A stretch of DNA of 64,000 bases, from positions 1,116,001-1,180,000 of the forward strand of contig NZ_CP009428.1 of assembly GCF_000758725.1 (NCBI RefSeq), written 5' to 3'. The notes under the pieces are model-generated. The model made no database searches. It saw only the letters and a program-made list of their open reading frames with translations, and had not been told where the DNA came from. The stretch comes from Paenibacillus odorifer. Its GTDB lineage: Bacteria > Bacillota > Bacilli > Paenibacillales > Paenibacillaceae. Below, piece after piece: positions 19,045 through 26,593 of this stretch. The number at the start of each line of letters is the position of its first letter. Within the stretch, counting starts at the first letter, position 1. The translations under genes and the position numbers were made by a program.

Positions 19045-19851
19045 ATGATGATTAAGAAAAGTGCGGCGATTACAGCCTTAAGCTTATTAGTATTGATGAG
19101 TGCGGTGAGTGGAACAGCAGGTGCAGTGCCTGCGGGAAGTAATAATAAAAGTAAAGCTACCGCACCCGTTGAGCAGAATACGCCGGTATCTTCAACGATT
19201 GAAGCTTTGATTGCCAAAGAAAATACGGTTCCCTTACAAGCAGGCGAACTTAAGGTTCTGTATGTAAATGATAAGAAATCTAATCCATATGAAACCTTGA
19301 GTATAAGCTATATGCCATATAGATTCAGTTCTGTAAACGAAGCGGCGCAGAAGTTTTTTTCCTTAAGCGGGAAGTCACTCCTGATACCCACTTCTCTACC
19401 AGAGGATTATAAGTTGCAGGATGTCGTTTTAAATCCAGTGATTCCAATGTTTTTTAGCTCAGAGTATAAGACTCTCAGGGATCAGTTAAAAGCTAAAGCC
19501 CAAGCTGCTGGCAAAAAGGTGATTTCGCAAAGCTTGAAGTGGAGCAATACAGAAACTTCTATCACCTATCTACGAAATGGAGAGAGGGTGAATTTAAGAT
19601 CTGCACCTGCATACACGCTACCGGAAGGGGTGACTTTGGCCCAGCTGCCTGGCGACCAAGATGAGAATTTGAACATCAACGGAGTTGAGGCGGTTTACAC
19701 AGTTTTTGGGCCTCATCACGGAGATCTTAAAGTCCAGCTGGTATGGTCCAGTGCTGATGGAAGTGTCGATTATACGCTTACGAGTACAAAAAATACTGCG
19801 CAGACAAAGGCAGAGCTGGAGGCCCATGTAACAAGACTTACAGTGCAATAA
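19045..19851 (+). CDS. Secreted paralogue of the anti-sigma sensor domain (II)
   Basis: A 268-residue protein with a clear signal peptide (KKSAAITALSLLVLMSAVSG, cleavage near AGA at about 27-30). The mature part matches the preceding protein and the anti-sigma outer domain: LKVLYVNDKKSNP, LPEDYKLQDV, LPEGVTLAQLP and LVWSSADGSVDYTLTS. It lies 26 bases after the previous gene with AAAGGAGGATAT before the ATG, so the two are co-transcribed. There are no cysteines for anchoring and no catalytic motif. Function is unknown. Confidence 0.8.
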   Translation: MMIKKSAAITALSLLVLMSAVSGTAGAVPAGSNNKSKATAPVEQNTPVSSTIEALIAKENTVPLQAGELKVLYVNDKKSNPYETLSISYMPYRFSSVNEAAQKFFSLSGKSLLIPTSLPEDYKLQDVVLNPVIPMFFSSEYKTLRDQLKAKAQAAGKKVISQSLKWSNTETSITYLRNGERVNLRSAPAYTLPEGVTLAQLPGDQDENLNINGVEAVYTVFGPHHGDLKVQLVWSSADGSVDYTLTSTKNTAQTKAELEAHVTRLTVQ

Positions 19852-19890
19852 GAAACGTCCTCCCACTTCAGATTGGGAGGACGTTTCTTT
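19852..19890. terminator. Bidirectional terminator
   Basis: GAAACGTCCTCCCA / TGGGAGGACGTTTC, a 14-bp perfect stem between the convergent paralogue-II and ligase genes. Confidence 0.88.
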
Positions 19891-19896
19891 ATTAAT

Positions 19897-20844
19897 TTAT
19901 CCTTTTTGCTCCATTGTGCATGACTCCGGGGGAAGATCCACTTTAGCTTGAGTAACAGGCTGACGCAGAGTGCCTGAGGTGTTCCATTCCAGAAAATGAA
20001 CTTTGAAGACGAGCTCCGGCTTTATCCAAAAAGCACCCTTGCCTCGCTGTGGAACATCAGCAAAGGGCATCCGATCCAGCTTAAGGCGGTGTGCCTCCGC
20101 AGTTAAGTCGCGTTTATCCTGTACAGTCAATTTGCCCGGACCGGCATGTCCGATATAATGCAAATTTCCTTTATCATCATAAAGACCAAGAAGTAGTGCG
20201 TTGACGATACCGTCACGGAACGTCACACCCCCGGCTACAGCTGTAATATCAGAACTGATTTTGCGTTTCTGCCAACGTTTATCTTTTCCGCCCGGAGCAT
20301 AAGTACTGTTGATGTCCTTGCAGACGATTCCTTCCAAACGCTGGTTCTGAGTGGCGGCGAACAGTTCTGTAGGATCGGTATAACTTGGCACAGCTTGAAC
20401 ATGGGGATGGGGCAGCAGAATGTCACTTAACAGCTGCTGCCGCAAGAATAATGGTTGATCCATCGTCGATTGGCCATTATAAAACAGAATATCAAAAATC
20501 ATATAAATGACAGGAACCTGATGCCTAACGACGGAAATCGTGGAACCATTTTTTAAACTGTCCCTCCGCATCACCTCGTGAAATGAGGGTTTGCCGTCCT
20601 TGAGTGCGATGATCTCACCATCAAGAATAACGGAGCCAGCCTTGCAGTAAGCAGATACATCAGTAAGCTCCGGGTATTGCATGGTACGGTAATTGCCACG
20701 TCTGTTAATAAGCTGAGTAGTGCTTCCATCGTAATAGGACAACATCCGCACACCGTCCCATTTAATTTGTGCGATCCACTGGTCACCTGCTGGAAGCTGC
20801 CCAGCCAGTATAGGTTCAAAAGGAATAATGGGCTGAAGCTTCAT
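19897..20844 (-). CDS. ATP-dependent DNA ligase, LigD ligase-domain type (NHEJ)
   Basis: A 315-residue ligase. The adenylation motif IKWDGVR places the AMP-accepting lysine at residue 28; further nucleotidyltransferase motifs include VILDGEIIAL, the EGIVCKD block (motif IV) and KRWQKRK (motif V). The C-terminal oligonucleotide-binding domain spans about 205-305. It seals breaks with Ku. The start lies 12 bases after the Ku stop codon, so Ku and ligase are one transcription unit. There are no polymerase or phosphoesterase domains on this polypeptide. Confidence 0.93.
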   Translation of the reverse strand: MKLQPIIPFEPILAGQLPAGDQWIAQIKWDGVRMLSYYDGSTTQLINRRGNYRTMQYPELTDVSAYCKAGSVILDGEIIALKDGKPSFHEVMRRDSLKNGSTISVVRHQVPVIYMIFDILFYNGQSTMDQPLFLRQQLLSDILLPHPHVQAVPSYTDPTELFAATQNQRLEGIVCKDINSTYAPGGKDKRWQKRKISSDITAVAGGVTFRDGIVNALLLGLYDDKGNLHYIGHAGPGKLTVQDKRDLTAEAHRLKLDRMPFADVPQRGKGAFWIKPELVFKVHFLEWNTSGTLRQPVTQAKVDLPPESCTMEQKG

Positions 20845-20856
20845 CCGCAGAGCCTC

Positions 20857-21828
20857 CTAAGATACGGTTGTTTTGCTTTTTGTGCTGCGGCGTTTCGGTT
20901 TCGGCGTAATAACAGGAGTCGGCCCGGAGACCTCGTTTTGCTGCTCCGCAGGTTCCGCGGCGGTTGTTTTGGTCTTGGTTGTTTTTCTTTTGGCAGCAGG
21001 AGCCGCTTTAGTTTTGGTTTTTGTGGTGCCTGTTAATGAAGGACCAGGGTCTGAAGGAATATGCTGCACAGCTTGAATACTGGCCTGCAAGGCAGCCATT
21101 AGATCAATCACATTGCTTTCCTGTTTAGCAGGAGCGATATGAAATTCCTCGCCTGCAATTTTATGTGAAATCAGATCAAGCATACGCTGGCGATAATCAT
21201 CGGTATATTTTGCCGGATCAAAAGGAGTGGATAGCTGTGAGATCAGCAGCTTAGCCATTTCCAGCTCTTTATCGTTCACTGTCCCTGCTTCGGGCAGACC
21301 GGGCACTTGTGAGATCGGCCGCACCTCATCTGGATAAAAAATGGTCTCAATCGCAAGGCAATCCTCAAGCACACGGATCGCTGCCAGACTGCTTTTTGAG
21401 CGAATTGAAATTTTGGCGATGCCAATTTTACCTGTCTGCTTCATGGCCTCCATAAGAAGTCGATAAGCATTTGAGCCTGCCTGATCCGGGGATAAATAAT
21501 AGGTTTTTTGAAAATAAATCGGATCGATTTCCGTCAGGTCAACAAAGTCGAGAATGGAGATGCTTTTACTGGTCTCGTCGGATAGTTGATCCAATTCCTC
21601 TTTGTCGAAGAGAACAAACTTCCCTTTTTCATACTCATATCCTTTACCGATCTCTTCCCAAGCGACCTCTTTGTCACACACCGGGCATTTGCGTACATAC
21701 GACAGCGGGCTGCCACATTCCTTATGGATATAACGCAGAGAAATGTCCTTGTCTTCCGTAGCGGAGAACATTTTAACCGGAACATGCACAAGCCCGAAGC
21801 TGATGGCACCTTTCCAAACGGTATGCAT
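20857..21828 (-). CDS. ku: DNA end-binding protein Ku
   Basis: A 323-residue bacterial Ku. The core DNA-encircling domain covers about 1-225 (VWKGAISFGLVHVPVKM at the start is diagnostic). HKECGSPL ... KCPVCDKEV gives a CXXC plus an upstream HXXC, which could bind zinc. The tail from about 255 is Lys/Thr/Pro-rich and basic, typical of extended Ku C-termini that recruit ligase and slide on DNA. ATG 21828 is preferred because GGAGGTG lies just before it; a GTG at 21837 falls inside that site. It heads the Ku-ligase unit. Confidence 0.95.
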   Translation of the reverse strand: MHTVWKGAISFGLVHVPVKMFSATEDKDISLRYIHKECGSPLSYVRKCPVCDKEVAWEEIGKGYEYEKGKFVLFDKEELDQLSDETSKSISILDFVDLTEIDPIYFQKTYYLSPDQAGSNAYRLLMEAMKQTGKIGIAKISIRSKSSLAAIRVLEDCLAIETIFYPDEVRPISQVPGLPEAGTVNDKELEMAKLLISQLSTPFDPAKYTDDYRQRMLDLISHKIAGEEFHIAPAKQESNVIDLMAALQASIQAVQHIPSDPGPSLTGTTKTKTKAAPAAKRKTTKTKTTAAEPAEQQNEVSGPTPVITPKPKRRSTKSKTTVS

Positions 21829-21866
21829 GAGAAACACCTCCTGATCTAAGTTGATTTGCTTTGGGT

Positions 21867-21873
21867 TAGTATG
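21867..21873 (-). promoter_or_regulatory. Possible forespore (sigma-G-like) -10 box for ku
   Basis: On the minus strand this reads CATACTA, the classical sigma-F/G -10 element, about 40 bases before the Ku start. The matching -35 is poor, so this is a weak call. Confidence 0.3.
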
Positions 21874-21967
21874 AGGCAGGAAAGGCTTTTCTAGCCGGGT
21901 GCATTTTTTGAGAAGCTTGGGAAAAAATAAACTCGGACCTGTGAAGTTGAGGAGGAGAATCTAAGGT

Positions 21968-22138
21968 ATGGAACCAAGAGATAACGAATGGAGCGATGCG
22001 CTGAGCGAGCAGGATATTCCGGCCACAGTTGTGGATTGGGAGAGCATTATTGCGCCCACGGAGGCCAGTCAGGTATCCGATTCGGAAAAGCTAGATGCGG
22101 AACGAACCCTCGAAGATACGTCACCCTTAGAATCGTAA
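21968..22138 (+). CDS. Small acidic protein of unknown function
   Basis: A 56-codon frame starting MEPRDNEWSDALSEQDIP, highly acidic and with no membrane segment or cysteine. It is supported by a strong GGAGGAG site 12 bases before the ATG and by its place directly before sspH, 31 bases apart, in the same direction. I do not recognise the family. Expression in the forespore together with sspH is inferred from context only. Confidence 0.6.
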   Translation: MEPRDNEWSDALSEQDIPATVVDWESIIAPTEASQVSDSEKLDAERTLEDTSPLES

Positions 22139-22169
22139 ACTTTAGGAAAGATAAAGGAGGAGAACAGTT

Positions 22170-22355
22170 GTGGACGTCAAACGGGCACAGGATATTTATG
22201 CTTCTAAAGAAACGGTAAGTGTACATTTGGATGGGGAGCCTGTATGGATTGAACATGTGGATGAAGAGAACGGAATGGCTACGGTACAAGTTGGCTCTCG
22301 ACCAACCAATACGCACACTGTGGGTGTTGAGCGACTCGAAGAGCAAGAGCACTAA
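22170..22355 (+). CDS. sspH: Small acid-soluble spore protein, H type
   Basis: A 61-residue protein beginning MDVKRAQDIYASKETVSVHL and containing GEPVWIEHVDEENGMATV, matching the SspH family (MxxxRAxxI ... G.PV.IxHVDE). These are minor proteins of the spore core made in the forespore. The start is GTG behind AAAGGAGGAG. It shows the host forms endospores. A terminator follows. Confidence 0.88.
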   Translation: MDVKRAQDIYASKETVSVHLDGEPVWIEHVDEENGMATVQVGSRPTNTHTVGVERLEEQEH

Positions 22356-22401
22356 CAAAGGTCTACTTAGAGCGTACGTTAAAGCTGAATTATAGTTTTT
22401 A

Positions 22402-22448
22402 AAAAAAGAGACTTTTTATGCTTAAGTTTGCGTAAAGGTCTCTTTTTT
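22402..22448 (+). terminator. Intrinsic terminator after sspH
   Basis: AAAAAGAGAC.TTT / AAAGGTCTCTTTTTT stem with a loop of about 17 bases and a final T-run. Confidence 0.75.
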
Positions 22449-22493
22449 GATTTGGAGCATAACTGACATCAAGGTTGACGGTGTAAGATTTAA

Positions 22494-22664
22494 ACCAATA
22501 TATTGGATCAGGCAGGACAGTCCATTATTGTTGCGCTGAGTTCAGGAGTTATTGCGACAGTATTATTTTTTCAAGCTACGGATATGGTAAGGAGCAGTAT
22601 GAGCGGATTAGCGGTAGTCGAAGCCACTCAATCTCGCAGCGTTCTGTATCGAAATCCAGCTTAA
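22494..22664 (+). pseudogene. Remnant of a DMT-type multidrug efflux transporter gene
   Basis: One frame reads DQAGQSIIVALSSGVIATV, then LFFQATDMV and GLAVVEATQS, before losing similarity and reaching a stop at 22662. This resembles the middle of EamA/DMT-like efflux proteins, where GVIAT.LFF.ATD and AAVEATQ blocks occur. A stop lies just upstream in frame and no start with a binding site is seen. The remaining intergenic DNA to 22803 shows nothing recognisable. Confidence 0.45.
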
Positions 22665-22803
22665 CCATGCAAGTGAAAAAGAGGGCTGTACCTCCTTCGG
22701 CTTAAACAATGGGCAGGGACAGTTGTTGCGGTGGATGGACCATACCGATATAATTGAATGTAATGGTTTTCGACAGGGATATTTTAAAAGGTGGTAGTTG
22801 TAG

Positions 22804-23286
22804 TTGGACAAAACAGTCGAAACGGTGTTCACGTACCGTTCTTACAATCTGCAGGATACGGAGCAACTGGCAAGTGCAATAGCTGCTGCTTCAACGGCAG
22901 GAATGGTTATCGGTTTGGACGGTGATCTAGGCGCAGGAAAAACGGCCTTCTCGCAAGGTTACGCTCGCCATCTTGGAGTGAAAGGGATCGTAAACAGTCC
23001 TACTTTTACTATTATTAAAGAGTACGAAGGTCGTCTGCCGTTATATCACATGGATGTATATCGGATTTCACTTCAGGAAGCAGATGAGCTTGGATTGGAT
23101 GAGTATTTCTATGGTCAGGGTGTTTGTTTGGTAGAATGGAGCAGTATTATTACGGAGTTAATGCCGCCGCGGCATATGCATATATACATGGAAACAGTTG
23201 GACCGGAGGAACGAATCATTACGGTGACCGGAATCGGGGCGCCTTATGGTGAGCTTTGCCGGGAGCTGATCCAGAAGTGGGGTTAA
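22804..23286 (+). CDS. tsaE: tRNA t6A synthesis ATPase TsaE
   Basis: A 160-residue P-loop protein, the usual length. Walker A is GDLGAGKTAF (about 39-48), followed by NSPTFTIIKEY and HMDVYRI, all family hallmarks. TsaE resets the TsaB-TsaD complex that adds threonylcarbamoyl to A37 of ANN-decoding tRNAs. The start is TTG with AGGTGG upstream. The stop overlaps the next ATG (TAATG). Known in B. subtilis as YdiB. Confidence 0.95.
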   Translation: MDKTVETVFTYRSYNLQDTEQLASAIAAASTAGMVIGLDGDLGAGKTAFSQGYARHLGVKGIVNSPTFTIIKEYEGRLPLYHMDVYRISLQEADELGLDEYFYGQGVCLVEWSSIITELMPPRHMHIYMETVGPEERIITVTGIGAPYGELCRELIQKWG

Positions 23287-24122
23287 TGAATATGACGAAT
23301 GAGAATACAGAGCCGCGCAAGCGGCTTTTAGCGCTGGATACATCAACTGCTGTATTGGGGGTTGCAGTGACCGAAAATGGAGAATTATTGCATGAAATTA
23401 ATGCTTCCGGTGAACGGAATCATTCGGTGCATTTGCTGCCGATTATAGAGCAGGCGCTGCAAGCTTCGGGAACAACCGTTGCTAATCTGGGCGGGATTGC
23501 AGTTGGTGTGGGTCCGGGATCTTATACGGGAACACGGATCGCGGTTACGGCTGCCAAAACGCTGGCTTGGGCATGGAATGTCCCAGTAGTTGGTGTTTCG
23601 AGCCTGCATGCTGTGGCATGGGGTGGGTATGAAACAGCCCTTAAGAATAAGACGACAGCAGAGTCAGGACAAGCCAGTGCGAACAGTGGCTACGGTCCAG
23701 ACTGGATCATTCCACTGATGGATGCGCGCCGAGGACAGGTCTACACAGGGTTATTCGCAGCGGATGGGAATAGTGTTCTCAGCCGCCTTGAACCAGATGC
23801 CATCCGGTTGATGGCCGACTGGGTGGAGTACTTGGCAGAACGTTTACAACAGGCTTCAGCCGAAGGAACTAAACCAGCTATTCTATGGTTTGTTGGAGAA
23901 ACCGCTGTACATGGCAGCGAAGAATCACTACATCCGCTGGCGGAACTCGGCACTTCTGTAGCTGTTCCTTATGAGCTGGAGGGGCGTTGGACAGGCTTCC
24001 TTGGTGAAGCCCGGCTGCAAGTAGAGAATGATGATATTCATAGCTTAATCCCTAACTATACTCAGATTTCGGAAGCGGAGGCCAATCTGCGGTTAAGTAG
24101 TAAAGGAGGCTTAAAACGATGA
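23286..24122 (+). CDS. tsaB: tRNA t6A synthesis protein TsaB
   Basis: A 278-residue ASKHA-fold protein with the N-terminal LLALDTSTAVLGVAV strand-turn and GVGPGSYTGTRI, typical of TsaB. It lacks the metal-binding histidines of TsaD and serves as its partner. ATG 23286 overlaps the tsaE stop by one base; ATG 23292 is also possible. The 3' end overlaps rimI by four bases (ATGA), so translation is coupled. Confidence 0.94.
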   Translation: MNMTNENTEPRKRLLALDTSTAVLGVAVTENGELLHEINASGERNHSVHLLPIIEQALQASGTTVANLGGIAVGVGPGSYTGTRIAVTAAKTLAWAWNVPVVGVSSLHAVAWGGYETALKNKTTAESGQASANSGYGPDWIIPLMDARRGQVYTGLFAADGNSVLSRLEPDAIRLMADWVEYLAERLQQASAEGTKPAILWFVGETAVHGSEESLHPLAELGTSVAVPYELEGRWTGFLGEARLQVENDDIHSLIPNYTQISEAEANLRLSSKGGLKR

Positions 24123-24643
24123 CGGAAGTGGAATCATTGAGAGCACAAGAGGCTGATCTTGTTTTTCGCCTGATGAAGCTGGAGGATATACCGGACATCC
24201 TTATTATTGAGCGTGAAGCCTTTACCATGCCGTGGACAGAGGAAGCTTTCCGGAATGAGCTGACGCATAATCATTTTGCTAAATACATGGTCATGGAGCT
24301 GGCGGGTCATATAATTGGCTATGCTGGAATGTGGGCTATCGTGGATGAGGCGCATGTGACGAATATTGCCTTACTCGAAGCTTATCGTGGACGTAAATGG
24401 GGTGAGCGCCTGTTGGAAGAGTTAATGAATACTGCCTCTTACGTAGGCATGAAGTCCATTACACTTGAGGTGCGGGTATCCAACGAGGTAGCTCAGAATT
24501 TATATCGTAAAAAAGGCTTTCGTTCTGCCGGCACGCGCAAAGGATATTATTCCGATAATCGCGAGGATGCACTCATTATGTGGGCGGATCTACCGGAGTA
24601 TAAGGAGCACGGCTATTTGGAAGGAAGCGTGGACTTGAAATGA
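24119..24643 (+). CDS. rimI: Ribosomal-protein alanine N-acetyltransferase RimI
   Basis: A 174-residue GNAT acetyltransferase. The acetyl-CoA loop lies around YRGRKWGERLLEEL (about 88-101; the usual R-G-x-G-x-G/A is degenerate here as RGRKWG), and the end carries NLYRKKGFRSAGTRKGYY, characteristic of RimI, which acetylates the N-terminus of ribosomal protein S18. Its place between tsaB and tsaD is conserved in Firmicutes (B. subtilis ydiD). Confidence 0.92.
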   Translation: MTEVESLRAQEADLVFRLMKLEDIPDILIIEREAFTMPWTEEAFRNELTHNHFAKYMVMELAGHIIGYAGMWAIVDEAHVTNIALLEAYRGRKWGERLLEELMNTASYVGMKSITLEVRVSNEVAQNLYRKKGFRSAGTRKGYYSDNREDALIMWADLPEYKEHGYLEGSVDLK

Positions 24644-25689
24644 AGACAGAAACAGGCACAGCTCAACCTGTACTAATACTTGCTATAGAGACGAGTTGTG
24701 ATGAAACCTCGGTGGCCGTGGTCAAAAACGGATCAGAAGTGTTATCCAACATTATCTCGAGTCAAATAGAGACACATCGCGCTTTTGGGGGCGTGGTGCC
24801 AGAAGTGGCTTCCCGTAAACATGTGGAGGTAATTACGCTCGTAATCGAGGAAGCGCTCGCCAAGGCAGGCGTTACACCCGAACAATTGACTGCGGTAGCG
24901 GTGACTCAAGGCCCGGGGTTGGTGGGCGCTTTACTGGTCGGTGTAGTAGCAGCTAAAAGCCTTGCCCTTGCATGGGGCAAGCCGTTAATTGGCACGCATC
25001 ATATTGCAGGCCACATCTATGCTAACCGCCTGGTTGCAGAGTTGCAGTATCCTTGCATGACACTAGTAGTGTCAGGTGGACATACTGAACTGGTTCATAT
25101 GGAGCGTGAGGGTGAATTTCGAATTATCGGCCGCACGCGTGATGATGCTGTAGGTGAAGCATATGATAAAGTGGCTCGGGCGCTTGGGTTTCCTTATCCC
25201 GGTGGCCCCCATGTAGACCGCCTGGCACGCGAAGCGACGGAAGTTGTTGCATTGCCGCGGGTATGGCTGGAGCCGAACTTTTATGATTTCAGCTTCAGCG
25301 GTCTAAAATCGGCGGTGCTGAATGTGGTGAATCAGAGCAAAATGAAAGGTCTTGAACCCAATGTCGCAGGCATCGCCCGGGGGTTCCAAGAATCCGTAGT
25401 AGAAGTGCTGGTGGAAAAGGCGGTACGCGCCGTTAAAGCCACTAACTCCAAACAGTTATTGCTCTGTGGGGGTGTCGCTGCTAATGGTGGACTCCGCTCG
25501 GCATTAATCTCGCGCTGTGAAACGGAGGGCATTGAACTTATTATTCCTCCACCGGTGTATTGCACGGATAATGCGGCGATGATTGGAGCGGCTGCATACG
25601 TGAAGTGGCAGCATGATGGAGGAATACCGCTGGATATGGTTGCTGACCCTGGATTCTCACTGGAACAATGGTCTGTATCTGCCTATTGA
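24640..25689 (+). CDS. tsaD: tRNA N6-adenosine threonylcarbamoyltransferase TsaD
   Basis: A 349-residue enzyme that transfers threonylcarbamoyl to A37. IETSCDETSVAV opens the ASKHA fold; H121 and H125 of HHIAGH are the metal ligands; SGGHTELV and the late CTDNAAMIG are conserved. It starts within the rimI stop (ATGA). The stop codon overlaps the -35 box of the leuA leader promoter. Confidence 0.97.
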   Translation: MKTETGTAQPVLILAIETSCDETSVAVVKNGSEVLSNIISSQIETHRAFGGVVPEVASRKHVEVITLVIEEALAKAGVTPEQLTAVAVTQGPGLVGALLVGVVAAKSLALAWGKPLIGTHHIAGHIYANRLVAELQYPCMTLVVSGGHTELVHMEREGEFRIIGRTRDDAVGEAYDKVARALGFPYPGGPHVDRLAREATEVVALPRVWLEPNFYDFSFSGLKSAVLNVVNQSKMKGLEPNVAGIARGFQESVVEVLVEKAVRAVKATNSKQLLLCGGVAANGGLRSALISRCETEGIELIIPPPVYCTDNAAMIGAAAYVKWQHDGGIPLDMVADPGFSLEQWSVSAY

Positions 25690-25715
25690 CATCATTTGGA
25701 GCTAACGGGTATAAT
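25686..25715 (+). promoter_or_regulatory. Sigma-A promoter of the leuA leader
   Basis: A perfect TTGACA (25686-25691), an 18-base spacer and a perfect TATAAT (25710-25715). The -35 box overlaps the tsaD stop codon. It drives the first T-box leader. Confidence 0.85.
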
Positions 25716-25734
25716 CAGTTCAATTAAACAAGCA

Positions 25735-26047
25735 AACGCGATGAGCGGAAGTAGTAAGGATACTCTGGGATAAGAGAACTGCGGGTGGGTGCAACGCAGT
25801 CGAAGGAGTCCTGAACTCGTCTGGGAGCGGAGCGGTGGAAGCATTACTGGCAATTGTCGCCGGAACGTTTGTACACCGTTTACGGGTAACCTCCGTGATA
25901 GGGTGGTCTAGTACCTAACATACTGGACCGTAGAGTGGATGTTCAATTGGAATCGGCAGGAACTTAGCCGATACAGAGCATCAACAAGAGTGGTACCGCG
26001 AAGGTTAACAGCCTGTCGTCTCTTGAATGAGATGGCAGGCTTTTTTG
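25735..26047 (+). promoter_or_regulatory. T-box riboswitch 1 (leucine type)
   Basis: Stem I begins near GCGATGAGCGGAAGTAGTA. The T-box AGAGTGGTACCGCG is at 25987-26000, and the terminator stem GCCTGTC.TCTC / GAGA.GGCAGGC at 26011-26040 is followed by a T-run. The bulge bases TGGT pair with ACCA ends, fitting tRNA-Leu (discriminator A). CTC after CTGAA in the specifier region reads leucine, agreeing with the leuA gene downstream. Uncharged tRNA-Leu should favour read-through. Confidence 0.88.
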
Positions 26048-26087
26048 TATGGATTTAGAGTGGTGAATAATTTATATAATACACGCT

Positions 26088-26378
26088 AAGAACGGGAGTA
26101 GTAGAGTTTGACGGTGAACAGAGAGCTGCGGGTTGGTGCGACGCAGTCACCGGATTTCTTGAAGCTCGCCCGGGAGCGGAGCGGCGGAACAAGAGTACGC
26201 TGCCTACGGCTGTCCTCGTTATCGGACCTTCCCGGTTTAAGCTGGCACTCCAGCTTAAACCGGGAAGAAGAGCTGGACGCAGCTTTAAGGCTTGTTATTA
26301 AGACAGCCGATGCGTCAAAAAGAGTGGTACCGCGGAGGGGTAACCCGCCGTCTCTTTATTAGAGACGGCGGGTTTTTG
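26088..26378 (+). promoter_or_regulatory. T-box riboswitch 2 (leucine type)
   Basis: It repeats the plan of the first: GGGAGTAGTAGAG opening, GCTGCGGGTTGGTGCGACGCAG apical arm region, CTC in the specifier stretch (GAAGCTCGCCC), T-box AGAGTGGTACCGCG at 26321-26334, and a terminator stem of 12 pairs at 26344-26372 plus T-run. It also has a perfect 18-bp hairpin at 26228-26267. A TATAAT at 26075-26080 could give it its own promoter, but the -35 is poor. Between its end and leuA lies a further 215 bases. Confidence 0.86.
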
Positions 26379-26440
26379 CGTTCTTGTAGAAGAAGTCCGA
26401 GTTATGGACTCATCGCTACATAAGACGCCAAAATTGAACG

Positions 26441-26552
26441 CTCTGCACATTGTGCAGAGATTCATTTGTATCAGCTGCCGGCAGCAGTGGGTGGGAAATG
26501 AGCAGAACCGCAAGTCGACGTGTGGTTCTGCGCTGAAGCATAGGATAGAGAT
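26441..26552 (+). other. Two stem-loops between T-box 2 and leuA
   Basis: CTCTGCACA / TGTGCAGAG (26441-26459) is a perfect nine-pair hairpin, and GCAGAACCGC / GTGGTTCTGC (about 26502-26530) forms a second stem with one wobble pair. Neither has a T-run. They may shape or protect the 5' end of the leuA message. Confidence 0.4.
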
Positions 26553-26593
26553 AAAGCATCCAATTACATGAAAACAAACTAGGAGGAATTCAG

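Noticed and set aside
26108..26362. 84-codon open frame inside T-box 2
   Set aside because: It covers the conserved riboswitch elements, including the T-box sequence itself, and has no ribosome site.
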